Origin: Plasmodiophora brassicae
Lineage: Eukaryota > Endomyxa > Phytomyxea > Plasmodiophorida > Plasmodiophoridae
Direction of reading: 5' to 3'
Assembly: GCA_039704465.1 (NCBI GenBank)
Contig: JASFAU010000011.1
Location: forward strand, 1 to 64,000
Length of the DNA stretch: 64,000 nucleotides
A program made the position numbers and the translations under genes. The notes under the pieces were generated by a model. That model was not told the origin of the DNA, did not search any database, and saw nothing but the letters and a program-made list of their open reading frames with translations. Positions 22,453 through 33,374 of this stretch are shown one piece after another; position 1 is the stretch's first letter; the number at the start of each line of letters is the position of its first letter.

Positions 22453-22575
22453 GGCGCTAAGCGACCGCCAGGCGAAACGCTCGATGGCACACACCGGCTT
22501 CTGTGCGATACTCTGCGTTCTAGGGGCAGCGGCGTTGAGCGACCGCCAGGCGCAACGTAACGATGGCACACGCCG
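22453..22575. repeat. Degenerate direct repeat of about 45 bp, two units
   Basis: Units at 22453-22496 and 22531-22575 share GCGACCGCCAGGCG and CGATGGCACAC with a few changes, offset by 78 bp. Each contains an ATG in the same context, so the second unit may represent a duplicated start region. The second unit lies inside the small secreted ORF. Confidence 0.7.
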
Positions 22576-22705
22576 ACTACAAAGTGCCGACTATACAAGC
22601 GGTTCTGCACCTCAGGTGGCACTTGAGCCACCCGGTACTCGGCACTCGTCGGAGCGGGGAAACAGCGGCTTTACGATCCCGATCAGATACAGGGTGATTC
22701 ATTAA
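22484..22705 (+). CDS. Possible small secreted protein
   Basis: ORF of 73 codons from ATG 22484. The first 19 residues look like a signal peptide (FCAILCVLGAAALS), followed by a hydrophilic chain without cysteines in the mature part. No family recognised. Its 3' end overlaps the 3' end of the opposite TsaD/Qri7 gene by about 20 bp. In-frame length is short and chance cannot be excluded. Confidence 0.3.
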   Translation: MAHTGFCAILCVLGAAALSDRQAQRNDGTRRLQSADYTSGSAPQVALEPPGTRHSSERGNSGFTIPIRYRVIH

Positions 22706-24280
22706 CGTGCGGTTGGGAACGGGAGACCTGGGAGCCCAGCGGCCATCGCGGCGAGTATCCAACGGTGAGCGGGTCACAATGACCAAGGGCAAATTTCAGG
22801 GCGCCCGCGTACGCTATTGAAACGGCACTGTCTGAGCACAGTGTCGCCGGTGGGCATACAACCTAGAGCCAGGAATCAGGAAAACGGTGTCCCATGCGTT
22901 TGGCCACGCCTTACCCGAAGGCGATGCTGGTCGGCAACTTGGCGAACGCAACGTTGGATGGCCTGGTTGGATGCAACGCCACCGCCCAAGACGATGGTCG
23001 TTGCCGTGGCTGGGTCAACGTGACCCTGCAGGGCGCGACGCAGGCGTGATGCGACCTGGGATACGGCCGCCTCCTGGAAGGCGGCCGCGATTGCAGCCCG
23101 TTTCTCATCGGACAGCACCTGGTCACCCTCCGCCTCAACGACGCGTTTGACGGCCGCCTGCGTATAGGATTGGTGAGCCTGCGACCGAGGCACAATGCGA
23201 CCGTTTAGCACCTTTAACCCGGAGTACGAGAAGTCACAGTCGGTTCGTCTGGACATTGCAACGGGGAACGCGATCGTGGCGGGCGATCGGCATGACGATG
23301 CGCATCGCTCCAGGGCGCGACCGTACGAATCGCCAGGTTGCGGTTCGATCTGCAGGACACGTGCCACCTTGTCGAATGCTTCGCCTGCCAACGACGTGCT
23401 TCATTCAGGCGCGGTTCGACCACCAGTGTTGAGCGCCTACCTATTGCATCGTCGTGCGTCGTACCGAGGATATCGTACCGGCCGACGCCTTTGCAGTACA
23501 GGAGCTGAGTGTGCCCCCCGGATACGATCAAGGCCAGGTATGGGAACGCCAGCTCTGATCCAGGACGTGTTAGTCGCGCGCAACCACAGCATCGACCGTG
23601 ACGGCCATATACCGTCGTCGACGAGGTGGCTGACGAGGACGTGCGCCTCGAGGTGGTTCACGGCGACCAGTGGCACCGAATGCGCCTCACAGATGCCTTT
23701 GGCGAATCGGAGGCCGACCTGTACGTACCGTCACCCGTCAGGCAACCTGGGGCAGGCGCGGTCCAGGCCAGAACACAGAAACTGACATCGAGGCACGGGC
23801 TGAGGCCCGGCCCGGCGGCCACAGCGACCGCATCCAGCCGCAGCTGATCGTTCCTGTCGACCTTCATCGTGTCCAGCATGTCCAGGTAGAGACGGGGCAG
23901 GTTGGCGGCATGCTGCCGCGCCGACATGGTCGGGAACACGCCGCCGTATTCACGCGTCTGCCAATCGGGGACACATGAGTACACTCACGACGACCATCGC
24001 GCGCCGCCTCCCGCGCTGGGTACCAGTTGCCATTGGGACGCCAACCGCTCCGACACGATCCGCCGCCCCTCGATCAGCGCGACGCCGCTCTCGTCGCAGG
24101 TGCTCTCGACGCCTGTGCAGGGCGCGCGTCGTCGTTATTGTACAAACTCGGGGGGAGATCGGCCTGCCTACCCAGGATGCGACACGGTCGAGCAGGTTCG
24201 TTGCGCACGGCGGCGCCGGCAGCGAACTCGCGGGCGCCCGCAACGCACCGTCGCACCCGCATGGCACCTGGGGCGCGCAC
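22683..24280 (-). CDS. QRI7: Mitochondrial-type tRNA t6A synthesis protein (TsaD/Kae1 family; Qri7/OSGEPL1)
   Basis: Multi-exon gene from about ATG 24280 to TGA 22683. It transfers threonylcarbamoyl to A37 of ANN-decoding tRNAs. Exon 1 is a basic leader ([13 protein letters not shown]) ending RILG; after an intron (donor GTAGGC) comes [14 protein letters not shown], the family N-terminus. Then [20 protein letters not shown], a VAAGPGL motif, the iron-binding [39 protein letters not shown], and [22 protein letters not shown] follows, and after the last intron a C-terminal segment [13 protein letters not shown] ends in PRWPLG, a feature of mitochondrial members. The basic leader and this tail support Qri7 rather than cytosolic Kae1. 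At least six exons. Confidence 0.9.
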
Positions 24281-24493
24281 GCTCCGCTATGTGCGGACGG
24301 ACGGCAATCACCGGATCAGCGATCGACATCAGGACGCGCAAGCCCTAAGCAACCTGCAGGCGCGCACTGCCTTGGCCATTCCTTCCGCATGGTCACCTAC
24401 GACGACGGCAGGGTGGCGGATACCAGAGAGCACGAGCCCCGGTGCAGGGCTGCTGGATGCCCGGCTGCGACACGACGTGGCGGGGGGGTTGGT

Positions 24494-25596
24494 TTACTGG
24501 TCGGCCCGTTTGGGCAGGAGCTCCAGGTACGTGCCGACAGCGGACATCTTCATCGACACGTACGCCTGGTCGATGTCGTGGCCGCCTTCGACCTTGCCCC
24601 AGTTGGCGATCTGGTAGTCTTCGTGCAGCCGGGATGCCTCGTAGGCCTGCTGGGCGGTGATGCGGCCGCGCTCAACGGCCAGGCCGATGATGTAGGAGCG
24701 GGCCAGCGACGCCACCGAATCTATGGCCGATAGGCGCCACGGGTCCGTACTGACGATCGCGTCGTACAGCGCATCGACGGACGCGTCCGGCTGGTCCACC
24801 GTCAGCTCCGTCGTTGTCTTCATCGGGGCGTTGAACTCGTCCTTGACCCATGCGATCAGCGGGTCCCACATCTCGGTCTGCTTCTCGACCAGCTCCTGAC
24901 GGCATCACGTCGGTTAGCAGGCGCGTTCATCATTCCCCGGATGGCATTCCGCCAACGGCACGTACGTTCGGCGAGTCCACCCGGAAGCAGATGGCGTCGG
25001 ATCGCAGGTGTGCCTTGACTTTGCTAAGGCATTTCTCACTCTCCTCCGGGCACGAGAACTGGTCCAATGCCGTTGTGACCAGCGCCGTCAGCGGCATCGA
25101 TGTCGGGCGCACCTGGTCCGTCTGCAGCGACCATTCTCCAGCAACTGCGACGAAGATGTATCGGCGTTCAATTTGGAAACGTGCGCAAACCTGGCGTACC
25201 TGCGAGCGCAAGTTCACGTGTGGGGACCAGGAGAATGCGTTTCCGCGGGGTCTGTTTAAGAGAGACGTAAATCGCAACCCCTGGTTGGCGTCCGGCGATA
25301 CGTGCCGCACCTGAACAAGCCGTTTGTCGATGTCAATGGCGTAATTCTGGACGCCTTCCTCGACATCGATCGGGAATATCGAGACGCGATCGTAGAACCG
25401 TTTCGTGGTACCGTCCGATTTCACTGCGGACGCGTGTCATGGAGCGCACGCGCGCGCATCGAACGAGCCAGCGTACAGTACCTCCGCCAATGTGGAACCC
25501 GCCTTTGGCGACGGCGGCCGCGCCCGTCGACAGCGGGCGGGCGGCACGATGCCGGACGACGTGTCGGCCCAGGCGCTGGACCAGCAGCAGCAGCAT
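24494..25596 (-). CDS. ATPAF2: Mitochondrial F1-ATPase assembly chaperone ATP12
   Basis: Three or more exons from ATG 25596 (MLLLLVQRLGRHVVRH, an arginine-rich mitochondrial leader) to 24494. ATP12 chaperones the F1 alpha subunit. An intron beginning GTACTG joins the leader to VKSDGTTKRFYDRVSI, matching the ATP12 start (KRFYK-V). Then comes SMPLTALVTTALD, a DAICFRVDSP segment, and in the last exon MWDPLIAWVKDEF, then LARSYIIGLAVERGRITAQQ, then RLHEDYQIANWGKVEGGHDI, which is the conserved C-terminal ATP12 helix block, ending with a short tail. Family identity is strong. It lies 213 bp downstream of nothing functionally related (TsaD), although both products act in mitochondria. Confidence 0.93.
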
Positions 25597-25812
25597 GACG
25601 GAATGGCGCGCGCACCCCCCAGTCGAAGCTGCACGCTCGCCACGCACTATCAATCACAACCAGTGCGGTGCCCGGTAGGCACAGACTGCCGCCGGCGCCA
25701 CCATCGGCGTACGCAGGTGTGCTATACCTAAAGTTCAAAGGTGTGCCGGTCTAATGATGCATGATCGGTTTTATTCGGGACCATATATTCGCCACGAGAG
25801 GAATCTTCGGCC

Positions 25813-27141
25813 CTAGTTTGGTACGTGCTGGTTCCACGGAAGGACATTCGCAACGTTGTCGCGCCATGCGTTAAGGCGCCTCTGCAGGTCTTTCCAGGTG
25901 TCGGCGCTCAGGGAGCGGTACGCGCAACGCAGTACGTCAACCGACCCCTGACAGCGTCACTCCCGTTAGAATGTCGCCTACGAACCTGCCGTACCCGGCC
26001 ATACCTCATCCTGATCAATCTGAGCGTCAACAATACCCAGAGTGACGGCAGTGATGACGGCCTGTTCAACTTCATCGTCGGTGGTGACACCAAGAGTCTC
26101 TTTCAGGTCGGAGATTCGAAGGTTCTATGGGCGTACCGAATCAGAGATCAGGAGGGACGGCACATTAGGACGCATCGAACCCTTGATCGAGCGGCGGCAG
26201 TGCACAGGGCCAGGGACTGTTGGTAGGACCGAAGCTGGGCACCGTCGAGCCTGTACTGGTCGAGGATGGCGCCATGTTGTCCTACGAACTGATCCAGGTC
26301 CTGGACGGTTCCAGAGCTCATCCGATGCAGCAGATCGAGAAGCGGCGACTTCTGCAGCAGGGACATCTTCTTGATCTTCGCGAGCAATGCGTCCAGGTAC
26401 AGTATATCTCCGGTTCGCAGCACCTGTAGCCGCATAAGGGAACGTTACGCTAGACACAGACCAGGCTCTTACATGTGCAATCACGTGGGCGGTGTGCTCT
26501 GAGAGAACGTCGTGGGGAACAGGATCGGACAGTTGCAAAGAGAGGATGCGAACCCGGATCTTGTGTGCGTCCTGGTCTCGCCCGTTGGCAGCATAGATGG
26601 CGGCTACTTGCGCCATCAGCTGTAACTGGGCGTTGGCATCAAGAGCCCACTCCTTGGTCCAGTCGTCGATATGGGAACAGGACTGCAGAACCGACGCTGA
26701 TAGGTTCGAACGCAGGCTGTACTTCAGCAGCGATGTAAAGACGCGCGCCTTGATCGACGCGACGGCAACAGCATTACATAATCGGATCAGCAGACCGAGC
26801 CGCAATTCGGCGTTGTTGACGTCCTTTTCCAGGCACGCTGTGAAACGATCGGCGAGTTTGGCAACATCTTGGACATCCATGCCGTCAAGAAACGACAACA
26901 CGAGCTGAAATAAGGAAGCCGTCTTGTCGTTTGCTGATTCATCTTCGATCAGCGATACGAGTGTGTCGTCAGGGACGAGCTGATGACACGGTAGTGAGCG
27001 TTGGATCATACACGTCCGCGTGTACTTGAAAAATACCTTGGAGATGATGAGACTCGGCGTGGCGTTGCCAGGAGGGGTCGGTTTGCCCAGCAGGGTGGCG
27101 AGCTCGGCGGCGGGGCTGGCAATGCCGACGAAGACGGTCAT
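25813..27141 (-). CDS. EIF3M: Translation initiation factor eIF3 subunit M (PCI domain)
   Basis: Multi-exon gene, ATG 27141 (MTVFVGIASPAAEL) to TAG 25813. The helical repeats include ELRLGLLIRLCNAVAVASI, then FTSLLKYSL, then SHIDDWTKEWALDANAQLQL, closely following eIF3m (compare HVDSWIKEW). A later exon reads LRTGDILYLDALLAKIKKM then LLQKSPLLDLLHRMSSGTV. The winged-helix end is NLRISDLKETLGVTTDDEVE with GIVDAQIDQ. The last exon encodes YRSLSADTWKDLQRRLNAW, matching the family tail with its W-R-E-N segment. The protein belongs to the eIF3 scaffold of the 43S complex. A longer 5' frame begins with GTG at 27177 and was not used. Confidence 0.92.
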
Positions 27142-27990
27142 CGTGTCGCGAAATATTGCCGCAGCGGACTCCGTCACGGACTGACCCGTGCCTACCGTAA
27201 GCTGGCCCGAGGGCCGAGATGCACATCATGCACTGATGCCATCCTGCCTACACCCAGTGCCACGGGTATGCACACCTGACTTCAAATGCAATGTGAATCA
27301 CTGTACTGAACGCCCCTCGATAGTGCCAGGTATATATCTGGCCATCTGCACACCGTATCAACTGTACCCGTACATCGGTTGCATCCCCGGGTAGGTGATG
27401 TCCCTTCCACCTAATAGGTCTACTGCCCACGTTCTTCCATCGAGTTGCTGCCAGAAACAGTGTACTAGAAGCAAGAAGGTTCCGGTCCACCAGTCTACCT
27501 GTCAATGATGCGGCGAAGTGATATGAACACTGCCGATCCCGTTGCATCATGCGCAGAAACGCAGCGACACGAGTCTCCTGCTACGTACGTGCCGGGTAAA
27601 GGATAGCATAAGGATCTTGTGGCACTCGTTACAGGAAGCGGGAAACAACCCATGACCGGTTCCATACCGATTCAAATGATAAAACAATCCAGGTTCCAAT
27701 CGTAAGGCTTCTGAGTTCAAGCCGTCAAGGCCGCCCTAATGCAGGGGACGCTCATTTTTTATGGGTCCTTGGGGGAATTGGAACCTGCGATGGCGCAGTC
27801 AGCGCGCCGCGCTGCATTGTCTGCAGTGCTCGTTTCGGTTCCGAGCGTCGAGTCACCGGTTGCTGTTTGCGCGCGGGGACCCGCAGTTATTTTTGTTTTG
27901 ACCGGCGATCAGTGGAGGGAGTGGCGACGAACCCGACGCGTAGTCGGCCGGCATCATCGGGCCTTGCAACCTGTTAGGCGGTGCCTTATC
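27142..27990. other. Divergent intergenic region
   Basis: About 850 bp between the divergent eIF3m and choline kinase starts, the longest spacer near here. No motif-bearing ORF. The kinase frame is open upstream to an ATG at 27739, which would add 84 low-complexity residues; I regard that as unlikely. Confidence 0.4.
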
Positions 27991-29258
27991 ATGAACATGT
28001 ATCTAGCGATCGTGGCGCTGACCACGGTGACCGCAAGTTTTATTAGTGTTGCACTGGGGGCGGATCCTGCCACCCTGGCACGACAGCTAGTGCAGCCATG
28101 GCAGGCCGCTAACGTTGACTGCTCGTGCCGGCCGCTGACCGGCGGCCTCAGCAACGTTCTCTGGCTCTGCTCCGCTGATACCCCTAAAGTGCATCCGCAG
28201 CACGTCGTCGTCCGCCAATATCATTTGTCCGGCGCCCTGCTGGATCGCGACCGCGAACAACGCGTTGCAAAGTACCTGGCCGATCAGGGCATCGCTCCTC
28301 GTATCTATGGCATGCAAGGTGACACTCGCGTTGAACAGTACATCAACGGGACATCGCTCGGCAAGGTACGTTCTGCTGTTTCGCTTGCACTAGTTCCAAG
28401 ACGTACCTGTCTGCTTCAGGATTTCGGTACGAAGCCGACGCTGATGGTGACTGCCGAGCTTCTGGCGAATTTCCACAAAGTCGTTCCAGGTAACCCGCAT
28501 TCTCAGCGCCGTCGCTCGGTCGTCTCATTTCCGCCACGTCGTACACGCAGGCCCAGTGGTCGTTGGCGATGGTAGTGCATCCGATGCTCGTGCGACCGAA
28601 TCGATCCTGCACCAGATTGATAAATGGGTCGGACATGCTGTACAGGGAAGCGGCCGCCCTGTGGAAGAGTTGCTGGCGGCTAAGGCCGTTTTCGACAGCT
28701 TGTTGCGCCCTGCCATTCAACGGTGTCGTTCGCCGATTGTGTTCTGCCACAATGACGCCCAGGAGGGAAACATCCTGCGTACGCACGAGGGCCGGTACGT
28801 GCTCATCGATTACGAGTACGCGTCGTGGAATTACGCGGCGTACGACCTCGCCAATGCGTTCTGCGAATCGGCCCTGGACAACAACCCTGCGGCGGGGTCG
28901 TCAACGACCGGGTTCCTGGTTCGACCCGAACTGGCGCCGACGCTCGATACCGAAATCCACGTCGCTCGTTCGTATTTGTCGACGTTCCATGGGCGGACCC
29001 CTAGCCAGGACGAAGTGCGGGCCCTGATATCGGTACGTGGCCGGGAATCTGAAGGCGTCTGTGATTACTGACGGCTGCGGTACGCAGGAGATCGCCCTGT
29101 TCAAGCCAGCAAGCCACCTGCTGTGGGCGGCATGGGGCTTGGTTCAGGCATCCGACGGCGTGTCCGTTGACTTTGATTACAAGGCCTATGCCATGGCCCG
29201 GCTGGACACGTTCTACCACGACGTCGTGCCGTTGACACTTGTAAACCGTGACGCGTGA
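27991..29258 (+). CDS. Choline/ethanolamine kinase family protein with N-terminal signal peptide
   Basis: Four exons; introns 28366-28419 (GTACGT), about 28492-28552 (GTAACC) and 29033-29089 (GTACGT) all keep frame. The kinase makes phosphocholine or phosphoethanolamine in the Kennedy pathway. Motifs: glycine loop LTGGLSNVLWLC, then HVVVRQYH with the ATP-binding R, then VEQYINGTSL, catalytic loop VFCHNDAQEGNIL (Brenner motif, HND), and metal-binding VLIDYEYASWNYAAYDLANAF (choline kinase motif, D). A C-terminal helix LLWAAWGLVQASD completes the fold. ATG 27991 gives a hydrophobic leader (YLAIVALTTVTASFISVALG) that looks like a signal peptide, unusual for a cytosolic enzyme family. Confidence 0.88.
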
Positions 29259-29533
29259 CGTCGCACTGGCGGTGCTACCGTCGTGAATGAACTATCCGTC
29301 GGTCGCCGCCAACATGTACACTGAAGCGACCTCCTTGTGCGTCTACGCCCGTGCCGAGGCAATGGCTGCTATCGACACCGAATGGCGTCTTCACCCACGA
29401 CCCACTCTTGCGAGCGTCAGTGGTTTGGCCGAGTTCGTCGAGGACATCGTGGCCGGCACGCCCGCCGGATCACCCACGCCGTTGTGCTCCCCAACGCGAG
29501 TGAGAGAGTGCACGGTATGATCATGCGATCCAT

Positions 29534-30945
29534 TTATTCGCGAACAGCGAACGACGACGGCGACGTTGATTTCGAACGGCTGCCGAGGAGCCGTACCCAG
29601 GCGCATCGTTGCCGGAGGTCGTTGATGAGGCTGCGAATGCGGGCGTCCGCGTCGCTGACGTGGCCGTCGACGTCGATGAAGAAGAAGGAATCGTCGGGGG
29701 CCAGGCGGGGGGCCCCGGGGCAATCCCTGGTAACCTCGGCCACGTGCCGCACTTCTCGCGACGTGATCGACATCAGGTTGACGTCGTGCCGCTTCAGCAG
29801 CGACAGGACGTCGCACAGTGTCCCGGTCGACGTCGCGCACCCGGACAGGGCGAACACGATCGACGACTTATCAGCGCCCGTGGCCCGGTCCATGTCGCGT
29901 CCGATGATGACGAACTGGTCGATCGCGTCGCCGCTGTCCTCGATGCCGTCAGCGATGACGTTGAACCTGTGCAGCATGGCGGCCAGGGCCGTGCACACAA
30001 CGACCTTCTCCTGGCCATCGTCAACGGCGGCGTCGGACATGGCGTCTGCGAGCGTTCGTGACTCGACGACGACCGCTGCCGGCATCGTCTGAGCCAGCCA
30101 GCGACGGCACCGGCCAGCCGATTCAGGCGGGACAAACACCCGGCGGATATCGGCGATGGCTGGGCGAGACGCCGATGCGGTGCACAGGTGCAGGGCGACA
30201 GGCAAGGCGATCTCGGCGTAGACCATCAGGTCGTCGCTGCACGCCAGCCGGTACATGACCGAGATCATGTCAGACAGGCGGTCGACAGGCACGACCCCAT
30301 ACTGGGAATGCCCCCTGTACCGGTGCGAACGCACACGTATCAGCGAGGGGTGGCGCAGGGGGGGCAGCCGCACGTCGGCGCAAACGACTGACCGCTGGAC
30401 AGCATCGAAGACGGCGCGCAGGTCGAGGTCGCCACCAATGCACGTTAGACTGGTGCCGAAACGGGCGATGGCCGCCTGATGACTTGAGAACGGACGCGAA
30501 CGAACGTGAGCGTCAGCGAGTCCGAACGACGCTTGGCAATACAGTACGGGGATACGTACGCGAGGCCGCCTGATTCGCCCGGGTAGACGATGGAGATGGG
30601 CCGCTGCAGGTGGATCGAGTACGACATGATCTCCCGGAAGATGCTGCGGACGGCGGGCTCGGACAGGGGCCCGGGATACTGGCGGTTCAGGCGGGAGACC
30701 TTGTCGAGGACGGCCTTCTCCCTGCTGGGTACATACACGACCGCATCGCCGGCGCCGCCCGCCGCCCTCTTCGCCGCGCCGATCCGCTCGCAGACCGCGA
30801 ACCGCTCGTTCAGCAGGCGAACGAGGTCCCTGTCGATCTCGTCGATCCTGGCGCGCAACGACGCCAGCGTGTCGCCGCCGTCGACCGCACCCACCGTGGC
30901 ACATCGATGGTCGTTGCCGCCTTCGACCAGGCCCATGGTTGACAT
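29534..30945 (-). CDS. Bifunctional chorismate mutase / prephenate dehydratase-like protein with ACT domain
   Basis: From ATG 30945 to 29534. Residues about 25-110 form an AroQ chorismate mutase: SLRARIDEIDRDLVRLLNER, then AAKRAAGG, then SREKAVLDKVSRL, then IFREIMSYSIHLQRP with the active-site Q. An intron (GTACGT, about 84 nt) joins YPGESGGLA to AAIARFGTS. The dehydratase half follows (QYGVVPVDRLSD; VVVCTALAAML), then an ACT domain (SIVFALSG; LKRHDVNLMSI; SFFFIDVDGH). The architecture is that of bacterial PheA and plastid-like enzymes. Catalytic-region differences: the usual N-x-T-R-F reads AIDQF, the usual PIENS reads PVDRL, and the ACT ESRP reads TSRE. The mutase half appears intact; dehydratase activity is doubtful. 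Confidence 0.85.
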
Positions 30946-31720
30946 CGACCCTCCCTTCCTAGACAGTGTCGCGTGCTGATGGCCCCTGGCCCGGCCCGGC
31001 CCGGCCTCCCGACCTGCCCGCTTCGTCCACGAATTTTGGTGGAACGGCGCCGGGGGAAGCGTCAGTGGGGCCGGCGGCAGCGCGCTGCAGACACTGCGCA
31101 ATGTGCGGACAGGGTAGGTATTCAGTATAGTATTGGGCATACCACCTCGTGATGATCATCGGCCGGCCATGTGTGGCGACGCGTCGTGTTCGCCGGGCTG
31201 GACCGGCTGCTGCCAGCGAATTCGCGATTGTGCTAGATGCCGACGCGCAGATCGTGGCCGACGATCATCAGCGTCCACGTGATCATCCGTAGTGTTGCCG
31301 GTTGCTCCCCGGACGTTACACGGGACTACATAGCTTGTTCCACTCGGCGCTGTCATCGTCGGCCTGGGTGACGCCACGTCTCGAGGACGCGGGCCACCAC
31401 GTGGGTGGACGTGGACCGGCCTGCAATCGACGCGGACCTGATCGGAACCAGTCGTGACTGGCCTGTCAGGGACTACAACGCGACGACTCATGAGTGACCG
31501 TGACCCGTCGGATCGTGATACGACGATACCGGGCGACATTCATCGGTACGCCTACAATTCACGGCGCACCCTGTCGCTGTATTTGACTTGAGAAAGCCGG
31601 GGCAAACCCGCCGGTCAGTTGACCATGTTCGCAAAGATCACCCTGGTCTTCTTGAAGCCGTTGCTGCCGACAAACAGGTTCTCAGCCATGGACGGATTTC
31701 ACCCGGCGAGCCGGGCCGAC
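30946..31720. other. Intergenic region, no supported gene
   Basis: About 775 bp between the start of the PheA-like gene and the 3' end of ODC, both on the minus strand. A CCCGGCC-rich repeat-like patch occurs at 30983-31005. Six-frame reading shows no family motif. Confidence 0.4.
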
Positions 31721-33040
31721 TTACAATTCCGATGCGGCGCACATGGTGTAGGCGCCCATGTCGTCGTAGTATAGCCAGTCGCCGACGTCAAGTTCAGGCA
31801 GTTGAACCTCAGTGTTGACGCAGTCGATGGAGTCGCAGGTTGGTCCCCAGACGCTGCAGGGCGATGACGGGACGCATTCGGCACTCTCACCCTCCGGCTG
31901 GAACACGCCAGATCGCGTCAGCACGCGAGGCGCGACCGCGGCATGGTCGTAGATCAGGTTGTTGAAACTCCCGTACACGCCGTCATTGACGTAGTACATG
32001 AACGCCTTCTCGGAGGTGAGGCGCCCCTCACCCCCAGTGCCTTTCGAGCGCACCGGCGCTGGAATGGTACGACGAGCAATGATGTTGACGGCGAGCGTGA
32101 ACGCGGCACAGACGTAAAAGCGCCCGGGCTCGGCGATCACTCGAACATGTCGCGGGAACAGCTCGTCAATGGTTGGCGCCAACGTTGCGCAGACGTCCTC
32201 GAAACTAATGGGCGCGGCAGGCGATCCAGGGAACCCGCCACCAATGTCCAGCAGCGTGAAACTGAAGCCGAACGATTCGCCCATCTGAAACACGCCATGG
32301 GCAACACGAACCGCAGCGGTGAACGCGTACGCGTCATAGCAGCCGCTTCCAACGTGGAACGACACGCCGACGACGTTCAAGTTAAGGAATCGTGCCAGCG
32401 CCAGCAGCGCAGGCGCTTCGATAGGATCGGCACCGAATTTGAGGCCAAGGCGGCACAGCGACTTGGAGTCATCGATGCGAATACGCAGGACGAGGTCGGC
32501 GTGTGGATACAGGCGACGGACCTTGTCGAGTTCGTCGGCGTTATCGAACGTCATGAGGCGCACGTTGCGGTCAGCGGCGAACTGCAAATGCGTGCCCTGC
32601 TTGCACGGGTTGGCGAAGATGATACGCGAAGGATCGACGCCCATGTCCAGCACGGTCTCGATCTCCTGCTGGCTGGCGCAGTCGAACCCCAGGCCTAGGC
32701 GTTCCAACGTGGACAGGACGGCACGGTTCGGGTTGCATTTCACAGCTGCATGGCAGACATTCAGAACGCCTTGCGATGATAACAATAGGCTGCAATGATC
32801 ACCATAGAATGGTTCGACGCGAGGCAGAAGCTTCCGCCATAAGGCGTGCTGACTGGCGAGGTGCGCGAGGTCGCATACGAAGAACGCATTGTCACCGCTG
32901 TTACTGTTCTCGACATAGTCTCGCATGGCGCCCGGTACCGTCATCGCGGATGTCAGGCCAGCGATGTCCTGGGTGTCGCCCTCCTTAATAACGGCGACTA
33001 CGGGGAGGGCAGACGGAGCAGGGGAAGTGATGTCAATCAT
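31721..33040 (-). CDS. ODC1: Ornithine decarboxylase
   Basis: PLP-dependent decarboxylase producing putrescine, first step of polyamine synthesis. From ATG 33040 to 31721. A 57-nt intron (32746-32802, GTGATC to TGCAG) is in frame and stop-free, so the unspliced ORF is continuous; splicing restores VEPFYAVKCNPNRAVL with the PLP lysine. Other motifs: GFDCASQQEIE, ANPCKQ, SFHVGSGC, LDIGGGFPG, AEPGRFYV, the dimer-interface catalytic cysteine in WGPTCDSID, and the final DVGDWLYYDDMGAYT. All residues expected for an active eukaryotic ODC are present. The C-terminus stops soon after AYT, without the long PEST tail of mammalian ODC, so antizyme-directed turnover is not indicated. Confidence 0.96.
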   Translation of the reverse strand: MIDITSPAPSALPVVAVIKEGDTQDIAGLTSAMTVPGAMRDYVENSNSGDNAFFVCDLAHLASQHALWRKLLPRVEPFYGDHCSLLLSSQGVLNVCHAAVKCNPNRAVLSTLERLGLGFDCASQQEIETVLDMGVDPSRIIFANPCKQGTHLQFAADRNVRLMTFDNADELDKVRRLYPHADLVLRIRIDDSKSLCRLGLKFGADPIEAPALLALARFLNLNVVGVSFHVGSGCYDAYAFTAAVRVAHGVFQMGESFGFSFTLLDIGGGFPGSPAAPISFEDVCATLAPTIDELFPRHVRVIAEPGRFYVCAAFTLAVNIIARRTIPAPVRSKGTGGEGRLTSEKAFMYYVNDGVYGSFNNLIYDHAAVAPRVLTRSGVFQPEGESAECVPSSPCSVWGPTCDSIDCVNTEVQLPELDVGDWLYYDDMGAYTMCAASEL

Positions 33041-33374
33041 GATTCAGTGCACGTTGAACCGATGTCAGGACCAGCCTGCTTCCGCGCGGAAGATCCACTG
33101 GCGCGGGTAGAATTCGGCGACAATGTTGCCCGTAGGCACTGGGAACATACGATGGGTCGCGGGTCTCGACTCGGGATCGGGACCGGCGCCTAGCACGCCC
33201 AACACTGCGATTCACGCTGCGAATCCCGGGTTGGCTGGCGCTCCCGGACACTGCCCCTCAGACGGAAAGCCAATAGCGATATGCGACGCGGGACGTGGAC
33301 GGGGGCGCGCTGCTGGTCGAGGGTGAATAGACCGTACAGGGAGCCCATCGAACGCCGTGCGGGGGGCGACGCCG

